In this document: positions 24,077 to 35,644 of the stretch, piece after piece
Layout of the letters: every line of letters begins with the position of its first letter
Position numbering within the stretch: position 1 is the stretch's first letter
NCBI GenBank assembly: GCA_902805475.1
Contig: CADCSX010000009.1
Coordinates: forward strand, 2,170,001-2,234,000
Length of the DNA stretch: 64,000 bases
Direction: 5' to 3'
From: Entonaema liquescens
Lineage: Eukaryota; Ascomycota; Sordariomycetes; Xylariales; Xylariaceae
Made by a program: the position numbers and the translations under genes
Notes under the pieces: model-generated
Databases searched by the model: none
Told to the model about the DNA's origin: nothing
What the model saw: only the letters and a program-made list of their open reading frames with translations

Positions 24077-24892
24077 TGCTCCGAATCTGTATGTTTGACT
24101 TAAATACGATGTACATGTAAGATTTAAACCAGTTGAAAAGCCCTAGAGCGACGATCACCAGCTTTATGGTCGGAAGCCTGGATAGCTGGATTCCAAAAAC
24201 GGAACTATAGTCCAAGATTGGATATTTATTCAATCACATTAAGCGGATAGCCTAAAACGGGCTGCAACCAAACCTGATGACCTATCACTAAGTGCAAGCG
24301 AGCCTATGGGGACTGGCTCGAGTTGAATAATTAATAGAGATCCTATCATTTTACTAGAGAGTAAAGCCAATGTATAAATTCTCTTATTGTGTTTACCTTA
24401 CTCCTGTTGCAGTTGAAATAATAACCTTAGAGAGTCAGGGGTTACGCGGGAAGAATAACCAGCTCTATAAACGAAGGATGACAGTAAGTCGACAATTTCT
24501 CTTTATGAATGTCTATAATCTCTCCATAGGTACGTTTTCTCCTCTAGTAAAGACTATTAGTTGAAAACTGAGAACTGCTTTCGCCAGGTAGGAAAGAAAA
24601 TTAATATTGTCCATATAATAAGTATCTAACTTAACATATTAGCCGCACTATCAAGAAGGGTAGTCCGGATATAAACGCCTGTATATTCCTGAACGCGTAA
24701 TAATACGTATAAGGTTAGGACAGAAAATGCCAAGAAGAACCGAGATAAGCAGTTCCAGGCGAGGGTTGATGACATCCTTCGCTTTTAAACGCGCGGGGGC
24801 GTCAGAGCCTCACGCTTAGACAAATACGACACTCGTCTGCAATATGTACTTGGACCGATTATTTATACCTGCTCTAAAGTAACTGGTAAACA
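24077..24892. promoter_or_regulatory. Divergent promoter region, secreted peptidase-like / HET gene
   Basis: The 816 bp between start codons must contain both promoters. It is A+T-rich with no open frame of note. No specific binding site was assigned. Confidence 0.4.
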
Positions 24893-26606
24893 ATGCGATT
24901 ACTCAATACATCTTCCATTGTCTTAGAAGACTTCCAAGATAGCCCCCCTGAGTATGCGATATTATCGCATACTTGGCTAGACGATGAAGTAACTTTACAG
25001 GACCTCACCTTGGACAAAGACCGGACTAAGGCTGGTTGGAACAAGGTTCTGAACTGCTGCCAAAAGTGCCTAAAGGAAGGATGGGAGTATGTTTGGATTG
25101 ATACTTGCTGCATTGACAAGACTAGTAGCACTGAATTATCGGAAGCCATTAACTCCATGTTCACGTGGTACCATCGTGCGGCCGTCTGCTATACCTTCCT
25201 GAGCGACGTCGAAAAAGTCGGCCAAGGGGATGAACTAGACGCTTTTAGATCATCACGATGGTTCACTCGGGGCTGGACGCTGCAAGAGCTAATAGCCCCC
25301 CTGTATCTTGTCTTTCTGGACAGCAGCTGGAGAGAAATCGGTTCTCGGTCCTATCTCTCCTTGGAAATTGAGTATATTACAGGAATCTCTGCGTCCCAGA
25401 TGGCCAATTTCAGGGGATGTAGTATCGCTACTAAGATGTCCTGGGCTGCATATCGGGGGACTTCTCGTACCGAAGACCAGGCCTACTGTCTGCTCGGCTT
25501 ATTCGGTATAAATATGCCGTTGCTCTATGGCGAGGAGAACAACGCCTTTGTTCGCTTGCAACGGGAGATTCTGAAAATCTCAGACGACGAAACGATATTT
25601 GCGTGGCGATGTAAGTCAGGGTGCCAAAGAGTAATTAATATTTTCCATTATAACTAAATACTCCATAGTAAGTGAAGAAGTGCATACGATACTTCCAGAT
25701 GCTCTGTGGGGGATGCTTGCTCCAGATCCTTCACTTTTCGCCGAGTCTGCCCACTATGAGCCTTTCATCATAGAAGAGCAACGGGATGAATACGCGATGA
25801 CCAACAAAGGACTTGGTATGACTCTTGATATATGGAAGTATATTGGCCCACAAGCTGGACAGGGCAGGCAGTCAATGCATTACCTTGCGCCATTAAACTG
25901 CCGGTCTACCATAGATAACAAAGCCGTGGCAGTAACCCTGCTACATGAAGGCGGGGAATCGTATGTCCGTATAGATGCCCATGAGTTAATCCCTTGGCAG
26001 GACGAGGTTTCAAAAACTGATCTTTGGGAGTTGATCCCCCGAAAGCGACTGTATGTAAGACAGGTTGATGAGTATCTCAGTTCCCTTGAAGATGTGCTAC
26101 CAATATCTTATCACTTCAACTTCCATGCTACATACGGCATACGTTTGAAGAAACTCTACGAGCATCCAAGCGGAGCATATATCCCTACTAGAGTATTGGC
26201 CTACGAGGACATATCTTCAGACTCTACTCATCTTACAGTATCTCATCGCACTTTTCAAATCCTCGTACTCGCAGATTTCGCAGACAGAGAGCTAATTTTA
26301 TGCGTTTCTACATTCAACAACTTTTTCGCTCTATCGATGTACACCAAAAGGGACTATCCGAATGTGAGAGACGTATTAAATATAGCAGAAGCAAACTTGA
26401 AACGGGCCGGGGATACTGTTTATATGGAATTTCCGGAACTCAACGCGGTGGCGAAGGCAAGGATCCGGCCAAAGCCAGCAACACCTGACAATGAATCGGA
26501 ATTCATTGAAAGATATTTCCAGGTCGATATGGACTGCGTGACTTATCAAGACTTTAACCCATTTGCCGAATGGGATTTACTACCAGCACACCTACACCCA
26601 GACTAA
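24893..26606 (+). CDS. HET-domain protein (heterokaryon incompatibility type)
   Basis: Two exons (24893-25610, 25669-26606) give 551 residues; the intron has a TAACTAAAT branch site and the join keeps phase. The N-terminal HET domain shows YAILSHTW (21-28), WIDTCCIDK (68-76) and RWFTRGWTLQELIAP (122-136), the three usual blocks, followed by TEDQAYCLLGLFGINMPLLYGE, the typical exit from the domain. The C-terminal half is a variable region without recognisable repeats. HET domains trigger cell death in vegetative incompatibility when activated by a partner; many genomes carry dozens, most uncharacterised. This copy appears intact. No NACHT, NB-ARC or WD repeats are fused to it, so a partner must be elsewhere. 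Confidence 0.93.
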
Positions 26607-26972
26607 GATTAAGATTACCTATATCCCGAGAAGGGTTCAGAATCGACAAGGGCTTTCAGAACGACTATCTCTGAAAATGCTATGGCCTGATCGATTGAAG
26701 TTATTGGTTTATGGGTTTCAAATGTGCTTATTTTTTTTTAGAGATAGAACTATATACAGCGAAGTGAATATTTGATATCTATCAATATCGTCTACAGAAG
26801 GTAGCAACCTTCCCAGGCAGAGCGCAAGCCAGCATACTGCATTGGTACTAACACCCAGGGAAGGCTCACAGACGTAATTACTCCGGTACTGCGTCCTCAT
26901 TCACAGGCATGCTATATATGCAATCTACTCCTTAACGCTCGCGTACGAGGGCCTCACGCTTCGTGATTGGTA
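26607..26972. other. Convergent 3' region
   Basis: Sequence between the stops of the HET gene (+) and the chromo-like gene (-). Terminators are expected here; nothing else is seen. Confidence 0.4.
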
Positions 26973-28112
26973 TCACAAGGTTCTTTCCTCAAGCTCCTTC
27001 CAATACATATCAATGACCTCGTCAGAGACATCAAAGCTACGTACCCACTCCTCTTTCTCCTCCCAGTCTCCTGCCCAGCGAACCTTATACCATCTTACGT
27101 CGCGACGAGCTACGTCGACAGGCTTATGGCCTACTAAGCCCTCTACAGGATACACGTTATCTTCTTTCTTTTTATTATTGCTCTTCATATTACCTACCCC
27201 TGACTTAGAAGACAGTGTAGGAGAGGTATGTGGTACACCAGTCTTATATATCATCAGGGGTGGCTTAGTTCCAGGTGGCGAGCTACTACCTACATCTGGA
27301 TCCGTAGAGAACATCGATTCCAGGCAAGACTCGATTCCTTGTCCCTTATTCCATGAAGTGAGAGAGAGGTCGTCTTTGATTGGGAGGATTCCGGCTTGAA
27401 ACTTAGGCCATAGCTCTAAGTAACGTGGCCACTGGACTGGGCTGGTGTCTATAAATCTCCCAGGCTCAGCGACTCGCAAATGCAGGAACTTTGCTACTTC
27501 CCTGTTTAACGCAGGGTTTGCTTCGGAGCCGGGGCGTGGAGGAAGTGCGCCGGGACCCATATTCTGATCCCAAAGCAGAGCGAACTGGCCGAGGTGATCT
27601 AATGCTATATTTGCGGTGTCGTCCATTCGGTCACGCATCCACTGAGCATTTGCCAGCCCTGCTGCCTCCTGGGGCCCACCAATAACCCGAGGTACCTCAC
27701 TTTGACATAGCTTAGAGAGCCTGAGCTCGACACCGGATTTGAATAGCCACCCGGCGATGAAAAGAAGGGTTGGGTTGTCTCCCATATACTCACGGAGAAA
27801 CGAGATGTCATTAGTCTCACCTTTTTCCTTGTCGACGAAATGGTGGTAGTTGGCTGATACCTTACAATCACCTTTCGGGCACCACCGTTGACGCTCAAGA
27901 CGGCAGCATCCAGGGTGCCAAGGGCACTGCTGAATTTTATCGATTGGCTCCACAATGTGAGGATATTCACATGTCTTGAAATGTAGATATTGCCACGGGC
28001 TGTAAACTGAGTAGCCCGTAACTGGGTTTAAAAGACTTATACGCCGAGTATCATGCTCACTGGTAGTGTTATGGATATATATATCAAGGCACATTATGAT
28101 GTCTTCGGGCAC
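26973..28112 (-). CDS. Hypothetical protein with C-terminal chromo-like domain
   Basis: Single exon of 379 residues from the first ATG (28112); a start at 28094 (MCLDIYI) is equally possible. The N-terminal half has a Cys/His-rich segment (CPWHPGCCRLERQRWCPKGDC) that could bind zinc. The C-terminal 45 residues read VRWYKVRWAGDWEEKEEWV ... VIDMYWKEL, matching the chromodomain pattern of an aromatic-rich strand, YxVxWxG, an acidic stretch, W and a final helix. Between them is a Pro/Ser-rich linker. Chromodomains bind methylated histone tails or occur in retrotransposon integrases; no integrase residues are present here. A chromatin role is inference. Confidence 0.7.
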   Translation of the reverse strand: MPEDIIMCLDIYIHNTTSEHDTRRISLLNPVTGYSVYSPWQYLHFKTCEYPHIVEPIDKIQQCPWHPGCCRLERQRWCPKGDCKVSANYHHFVDKEKGETNDISFLREYMGDNPTLLFIAGWLFKSGVELRLSKLCQSEVPRVIGGPQEAAGLANAQWMRDRMDDTANIALDHLGQFALLWDQNMGPGALPPRPGSEANPALNREVAKFLHLRVAEPGRFIDTSPVQWPRYLELWPKFQAGILPIKDDLSLTSWNKGQGIESCLESMFSTDPDVGSSSPPGTKPPLMIYKTGVPHTSPTLSSKSGVGNMKSNNKKKEDNVYPVEGLVGHKPVDVARRDVRWYKVRWAGDWEEKEEWVRSFDVSDEVIDMYWKELEERTL

Positions 28113-29677
28113 CTCACGTTACGTAAATCAGGGATATTGATGAAATGGGATATAAGGATGGGGTATAAGGTCAGGCAATGTTAGTCAGCGTCATAGGAGA
28201 TGACAAATAAGGAGATATATATATAGACATTCTAAGACTCTTTTGCGGTTGTTCAACAAAGACATTGTATCTGGGTACATAGGACTTGTTCTTCACTGAG
28301 TGTTAGTGTAAAGCTCTCCCGATTTCCTCTTTGTGCGTCTTAAATAATAGCAACTTAATGCTTATTAACAATATCCAAGGCGAGACCTCTCACCCAGCTC
28401 CAGAACAATACCCCTGTTCTTCTCCGGTGCACTCGCCCTATTCCACTTGGATATTCATTTAACTCAACTACCGACGTTGGGGTCGGTCTTGCACCTGACC
28501 TTCCTCCTTCTCATCCTCGTTTGGCCTCGATGTGGTTAGTTATCGAGACGTCGCAGTTGGATCTGAAGTTGGAAGTCTGGTAGCTGTGCTCGGTGGTCAT
28601 CCGGGTATCAAGCTCGTGCCAAGAATCCGACCGAAAATAAACGAGCTCAATTACTCTCAAATGAAGCGACTGTCAGAGAAGTAGCTCGGCTAGCTTGAAG
28701 TTAACGTTCCGGAAATTTAAGTAGATTAGGCAGCGTCACAATATGCGGCTGAGCGGCTTACGCGATGATTAACACGGAGGCATAGAAAAAGTGGGAATAG
28801 GGGCCGATACAAGTCAGTACATGGTCCTCGTCTAACCGATGCCGACATTGAGCAAGTAAATTTAGATTGCATCGCCGCCGTTATTTTTTCAAGTGTTTGG
28901 ACGCGGCGGCCATAGATCTAGTGACGTGGTCGGGTATGCGGGAGCTTTGGTGTTCGCCAGGGTGTTCGTTCTACCCCATGAGCTTACTGTGACGACCAAA
29001 CATACCGCCAATCATGTTATCTGCACAACTCCCTATATCCTGACTTTTGTGTAACCAATTCATACCGCCACGATAGACCATTACGTTGCCGGTTTAAAAC
29101 TACCTTGTGTATGAGATCCACGATGCAGACCCATATATAGTCATACCCAAGTACCGAAACCTCTTCTCCCGGTGTACTTGTTGGGAAACGCTTGAGAAAG
29201 GCGCGTGACTATACGATGAGGATTATTTGCCTCGGACCTTGGAATCTATCGCCCAAATATGTCCCGTGGACTTTATGCACGTGTCCAGAACGTCGTATTG
29301 GGGAGACGCCAACGGGGTGCTGTCGGTAAGTATAGTGGTAGGCGCTTCGAAGATACGCTTGTGTAATTTCTTGGTAAACTACCTATGACCAAGTAACGAC
29401 ATGTTTCCTCAGGTACCTACTGTCGAAACGTCGTTCCGGCGGTTTCTCGTTACCACGAATATCCGTTTAGACACCAGCCATGGGCTATTCGTTCGTTCAA
29501 CCAGTGAACAATAAACATACTGTAGCAGGCCGTCATGAAGAAAATCCCGTCAGACAATAATGATATGCCGAATCCGCCGCCGCGGTCCCCGTAAATGCAG
29601 CCTCATATATGATGTGTGGTATCAATGCCGCTCCCCATATAACGCCGGTCCCGAATCAAGTAGATATGGCCGCCATG
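28113..29677. other. Intergenic region
   Basis: About 1.5 kb with no supported gene. It separates two minus-strand genes, so it should carry the promoter of the chromo-like gene and the terminator of the GCR1_C gene. Confidence 0.45.
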
Positions 29678-30837
29678 TCAAGTGACCATGCTGTCGTCTC
29701 CGCCTCCCTTCTCCTTTCGTTCGTCCTGAAGCATCCGTATCAGCTTATTGATAGTGTTACCATCGCGTAACTTTTCGACCTCCTTCACTGCATCATCCTC
29801 ATCTAGTCCCTCCGCCATAAATTCTTTAATCTTGTCCCAAATAACTTTCCGTCTTGAGTACCACGTGCGGCCCCGCGGCTCTGGTCGCCAACGCGAACCC
29901 CATGCAGCGTCCAAGTCCTCAATGGCAGGCTGTCCATCCATTCCCTCCCGATACTCTTTCCAGACTTCCTCTACCGTGCCGACGGTCCCGTATTTATACT
30001 GAGGGGGTCCTGCAGATCCTGGTGTTTGCGCAGACGGTCTAGGTTGAACGACCTGGGAAGAGGTGGATGGGGAAGTTGGAGGAGGCCTAGCAGGGCGGCT
30101 TGGCGTTTGCATAGAAATCGGCAGTCCCCGAGGGTACGAAGAACCCGACAGCTGCGGAGGTGGCGGGGGTATAATGGGTCGTACGGAGGAATCGTGGGAG
30201 CTCAGTGCCTAAAAAGTTGCAACGGGTTAGTGGATAATATAAATAAATTTTTGGATACGGGGAATGACATGGTTATTTGGAGCATAACACGTACCGAGGC
30301 TGCAGCGTGATGGGAGGCCACTAACCTTCCACGAAGGTCAATCAGCTGTTGGCTGATGGCATCGAATTGCGCCGAGATATGAGCGACGCATTGCTGGTGT
30401 TGCATCTGGATCTGGAGAATGGTGGCGATTAATTGCTCGGGGGTTTTGCCCAGCAGTTGCTCTTCTGTAACCATAGCAGGTAGGGACATGGCAGCTTGAG
30501 GTTGATGATAGGACGGGGTTGCTGTCGCAGTCGGAGGAGCCGAAGCTGAAGATGAAGGAGCAATAATGGGAGCAGCAGCCAAGGGACTCGGATTCGGTAT
30601 GGGGTTCGTTCTGGTACTGGATGTAGCTTGTCTTTTTGAAGGAATGACGCTTGCGCCGGCACTGCGCTGCAGGTCGGCTGCAGCAGGTCGCTTCAGTGAT
30701 GCCCCTGTCGCTGCAGGGCCTGGACCAGGTACGGGAGGAGCTGAGGTAGTGGTGCTAGTGGCAGTGGTTGGGCCCGTGGCCGCGGCCGTAGATGGGGGCG
30801 GTACGTTACTAAGGCCGGCCGAGGGCGAAGGCAGCAT
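29678..30837 (-). CDS. GCR1_C-domain DNA-binding protein
   Basis: Two exons (30837-30295, 30208-29678) give 357 residues. The N-terminal third is low-complexity Ser/Thr/Pro/Ala. A helical segment follows (EEQLLGKTPEQLIATILQI to FDAISQQLIDLRGRLV), which could oligomerise. After a second Pro-rich linker the C-terminal domain (about residues 252-340) reads YKYGTVGTVEEVWKEYREG ... WRPEPRGRTWYSRRKVIWDKI, the pattern of GCR1_C, the DNA-binding domain of yeast glycolytic activator Gcr1. In filamentous fungi the same domain also occurs in Crypton tyrosine-recombinase transposons and in domesticated proteins; no recombinase domain is present here. Likely a nuclear DNA-binding protein; target unknown. 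Confidence 0.88.
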
Positions 30838-33760
30838 GACGGGCCCCCTTTAACCAGTAAACTCGTCCGAGAGATCCAGGTAAAGGGGGGGAAGGAATTA
30901 AAACAAAAGAGTAGAGCCTCGAGTTATATGGTGGGGGTTGAAAATGGGGGTGTGAGAGGATAAGAGGAAAAATAAAATAAAAATAAAAATAAACTAGAAC
31001 AAAAATGAACAAATAATAGTAGTAACAAATAATAATAATAAAAGAAATTAAGATATTAAAATAATCTAGGAAACGGATATGTTCAAGAAGGGAAAGAGTT
31101 TGAGAATAGAGGTGGAAAAAAAGACTTTTTTGGGAAGATCAGACGGACGTCCGGGCTAGCCGGGGCCCTGTTTCTCTTAGTTGAAAATAAAAACAGTAGG
31201 AAGTAGAAATAGAGGTAGATAGTAGTAAGAGAGATGTAAGAGTAGGAGTAATAAGAGTAAGAGAAGGGGAAAAGGCTAAGTAGAGAGAAACCAGATGATA
31301 GATGACAAGACAAGGAAGTAAATAAGACCAGGACCGGGACACCAGGTATAACCAGGGGAACCAGAACAACGGGGAAGGCAAGGACAAGCGGCCCAAAGTA
31401 AATAGAATACGGTTATGCGGTAGTTGATAGGTGATGATAGGTGATGATGACGATGACGACGGATGAGACGCGACTTTGAAAAATGAGGAATAAGTCGGCA
31501 TCTACATCAGCAGCAGCAGCAGTAGCAGAAATCAGAAGTATCGAACCGAAGTAGTAACATTGAACATCAGCAGCGTCGGTATCTAAGATGTATCATGGAT
31601 TCATCTGAGTGTTAAGATGTCAAGGTGTCAAGGTGTTAAGGTATCAAGGTATCAAGGTATCAACCATGGGGCTTCGGCATTAGCATCAGCATCAAGCATC
31701 GTCGATATCAGTAATTTCCAGCAATTTACCATGCGCGAGATGCGGCGAGCTTGACCGGAAACCCAGGATGGCATTCCTGTCGTCTACATATGTAATGCAA
31801 ATGTGTGTTGTCCCGGTTTGTGTCGCCTTGGACGGGGTCACCTGCGGTGTGTGTCGGCTGTCAACGTGTTGGTGACATGTTGCGTGTGAGAGTGCAAAAA
31901 AAAAAAAAAAAAGCGTAAGAGTGAGGCTTGATGAGTGTACGTGCGTTGCGTATGTTCGTTGGTAGTGGTGGTGATGGTGGTGATTAGTCTTATTTTTGGT
32001 TAATTTGTTACCTTTGTTGTTATTATTATTATGTATTTTTGTTTCATAACTACACGTTTTTTACATGTTGTTTTTTTTGGTTGTTTTTTTTTTTTGATGA
32101 CGATGTCCTACGGATGTACTTTCTTCTCTTCAATTTTTTTGGTTGGTCCCCCGTTTGATAATTTACAAGCAAAGTAACTACGAAAAGAGAGCATTGGGCA
32201 ATTGCATCCTAGCTCATATTGATTATGTACCTATATGTATCTTTATATTCCCTACCCGTAGCTAAAAATGTGGAATCAACTTGAACATCTTGGTTTATCT
32301 AGGTTAGGTCACGTGAAGTTAAAGCTAAATGGTAACTGAAGGGTAGCACTCACCAAGCAGGTAGAGTGATAGGGTCGTAGTATCCTTTAGCGGTCTAGCT
32401 AGCTTGGCGGCAATCTTGCAATCTTGGCTCCTTCGGCAGGGAAAGCAAGGAAAGCAGGGAAAGACAGGGAAGGGACCTATGGTGGATCTGGTTTTACAAA
32501 TAATGGTAATTGGGTAACATCAACTGTAACTGCTGCAACTACTACGACTTTGCTGCAGATGCAAACATCCAATGTAACGCTTGTAACGCCTGGAAAGCAA
32601 TCCGTACCTATTAGGTACCAGCCTAAGTGTTTGGACGTACCTCCTGATAGTTGATAAAAGCTGATAATAGCTGATGCAGGAGTAAAAGACTTACGCGTCA
32701 CACATTAAACATATGTACAGCGACAAAGATTGCGGGCAAAAGGCACTTTGTGCTACCTGAGATGGTTGGCGACCCAAAAAAGATTACTGTATCATGTATA
32801 TTTTTATACATATTTATATACATCGAATGACAATCCATTCCTTAAACTCTCTTAACCCTCTTTTCCGATCTAGATTATCTCTCTTTGACAGAAACACCCA
32901 TCAACCAATCATCTGGGGATAAGCCACCCATTTCCAGACTTACAACATAATACATGTACTTTTACACTTACAAGACACTTGGTTAATCTCTTATACTTAC
33001 TCACTTTTTAATATATACGCCCCAAGTGCATCGCTAAGCCCTGCATAACATATGATTCTCATGATCTACTTGATCTTCTTTTCCCCGGTCGAACTGACAC
33101 CTGCCATCATGCAGAATTAGATTAACGACACAGATAGGGTACCTACCTAAAACCGTCGCTGAGTCTTTGTAATCCGGTCTAGCTTTTCGTATATCTGTTT
33201 ATTCGTATACCCCAACGTTGGCTGACTCCCTACAACTTGCTCGTGCGCTGTTTTCGCAAGGTCCACTACGAGGACGACGCGCTGAATCCACATTATGTAG
33301 GTCTCAACTACGGCTGAGGCGGCAGTCCTTTTACTGAATTAGGTATATCGGTCACTACGATCCTCGCCAAGACCCTCAGCCACGTCCGATATATCCAATC
33401 CATTCATAGTCATCTCTTAATCAGCCCGAATATTTGATAATTTCTGTATTTGGAGAATATCACCGGAATGTACTGGAAAGTACAATCTAACTCGAGGATG
33501 ACCTTATTCCTTAGCTAGCACCGTAATCATTAGGCCTAGATAGGAATTTTCATGTGTTTTCCGGTATATGACCATGGGCCGTTGATGATATTACTAATAC
33601 ATACTACCCTAAGTTGCGAAGTTGCGACGAAAACCAATATAAGTCTGTTGAAACACAAAGAACCATGAACATAGCTGATACTAAACCCCTGAGACAGCTG
33701 AAAGTTCCACTGTAGATATCTCTCATGAGCCGATAGAGCTACCCCCTTAGGACGGTCTCT
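30838..33760. other. Low-complexity promoter side and start of gene desert
   Basis: No supported gene. The first 700 bp upstream of the GCR1_C gene is strongly purine-rich on the plus strand (pyrimidine-rich in the gene's sense). It contains a CAG-rich run near 31505-31530, 8-10 bp repeats with core AAGGTRTCAAGG at about 31618-31661, and long A and T tracts near 31896 and 32068-32095. Confidence 0.5.
31618..31661. repeat. Short imperfect tandem repeats (core GGTRTCAA)
   Basis: About five imperfect copies of a 9-10 bp unit, for example AAGGTGTCAAGGTGTTAAGG and AAGGTATCAAGGTATCAA. They lie in the upstream region of the GCR1_C gene, among other simple repeats. Slippage is the simplest explanation. 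Confidence 0.6.
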
Positions 33761-34037
33761 GAATGATAAGTTTATATAAAGAAGACATCCCCCCTATCTT
33801 AATAGGGGAAAGAGGTCAAAAAGCCACCAGTATGCCACATGTTAGACCCAAATTTATCAATCTAAGCAGTACAATACATCTATCAAGGTGGTTTGCCGAT
33901 GTGTGCAGTGACGATAGAATAATTTCGTTTCGTAGAGGAGCCGTGGTATGCACCTCGTGTTGCTAAGCATTCATATGGTGCTAGACTTCACCTAATACTG
34001 AGCTCTTGGTCATCCAGCGAAATAGACGGAGCTTTGC

Positions 34038-34144
34038 ACATCTAGAACAAAGAGAATGCTCATTGTGTATAAGCGTAGGGTTGCGTGTCTAGATTGGAGT
34101 TCCTCACGGAACAGTGGAGATGCTTCCATACTTCTTGCTCTACC
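34038..34144. repeat. Diverged repeat copy A
   Basis: Contains the 51-bp core 34094-34144, beginning TTGGAGTTCCT and ending CTTCTTGCTCTACC. It aligns without gaps to copy B 1500 bp away; 39 of 51 positions agree and 10 of the 12 differences are transitions. A shared ACATCTAGAA block precedes it by 56 bp. Confidence 0.7.
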
Positions 34145-35548
34145 TACCTCGTGGTACCCGGCACCTAGTAGTTGATTAGGAGGTCGAATGCTCAATGAGA
34201 TGGCAAGACCAGATATCTTAACTCATGATAAGAAATAAATCCTAGAGCGATATGCTTCAGTGGCAATATTAATACTACCTATCACTTAAGTCAGAAATCT
34301 TCGAAAGCTAAACGAATATTCATAATACTTTCGTCTCAGTAGTAATAATATTCGCGGATTCGTCTTCTCTCGTTAGGTATATGAGATATAATTGGAGGTT
34401 GGAAACAAGCCCATGCTCTTCCAGCATGCCTAGGTCCCGTAAACCCCAGCTTACAGATGCAGGTATTGATAATAAAACACCTAGAGACTCTTAATTATAT
34501 TCATAGCCTGTATTGCCCTAAAGCTAACCGTCTTATAATTTTCCGTCGCCAAGCGCGTATCATTCCTAGCATATATTCCACCGTCTTACTACCAGTGTTA
34601 GGTTATCAAGTATTTTTCACCTTCCATGCTCCGCACTAGTTTCCCCAGAAATAGATTTCGAAACCTTAGAGGTACTCTTAGTCGTTAAGTCCATGCGGGA
34701 TTTGGGGGATGGAACATGGTGGGATCGATAGATCGAACTTCATTATGTCTGAGATGGCGTAAGAGTACTCCTATTGTTTCACATCATCGCACTGTGAATT
34801 GTTCTATAAGAGAAAGCAAATAGGCAACGTCATAAGGTATCTTGAAAACTTATTCTTGGCTTCTAAGACACTTCCTCTTAGGTATTGCTGATCTTATGAT
34901 AGTGTTATGATCATTCGGCGCGGGCCGCGAGTTACTAATTTGGAGGTATTGCAAGCACTCGTTTCCTCTAGAGGTGAATAGCTGTTTACAAGACGGATAT
35001 AACTAGGCACACATACTATAGTATTAAGCATATTGTACGGCTCTTTACGCTAGTCTTATTGAATTTCACATGTTGGGAACTGGGAGACGTTCAATTTTAG
35101 CGGCTGAACTTGTTCTACCTACATGGGATAACTTACATTCAAGCACAATTACTCCACCCAAGTTCATTCTAAGTGTTCAGTCAGTTCCTACGGCATTCCT
35201 TAAGATACTATGAATGCATATATAATATCCCTCATTACGACGTATCTAGCCTTTTGAATCTTGATATTTGCGTTGGTCTATTGGATTATATTAGCTGGTT
35301 GTTTACCTAATTCATTGGTGCAGTTCTTGCTAGGTAAACTCGATGCATTATTTACTCGCAAGAGATATGTCACCGTCCCCTAACTTGTACCATTTCGGGC
35401 TATGATATCAACTTGATGGCTCCGATATCACTTTCAATGATGTGAGCATAGGCTCTCGCCTAGGGCTACGATAATTCATCAATATCAATAAAATACGGTA
35501 GATAGTAGCGTAGACTTAACGTCTGTATGTGATAGAACTCTAGATAAA

Positions 35549-35644
35549 ACATCTAGAATAAAGAGCTCCCATAGCTACCTAACCTAGGTAGGTTTGGAGT
35601 TCCTTGTGCAACAACGAAGTTGTTTCCACGCTTCTTGCTCCACC
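35549..35644. repeat. Diverged repeat copy B
   Basis: Core 35594-35644, begins TTGGAGTTCCT and ends CTTCTTGCTCCACC. It includes a small hairpin (CAACAAC-GAA-GTTGTT) and outer TGGAG/CTCCA arms, so it could be part of a structured or terminal element. Direct orientation with copy A. Confidence 0.7.
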
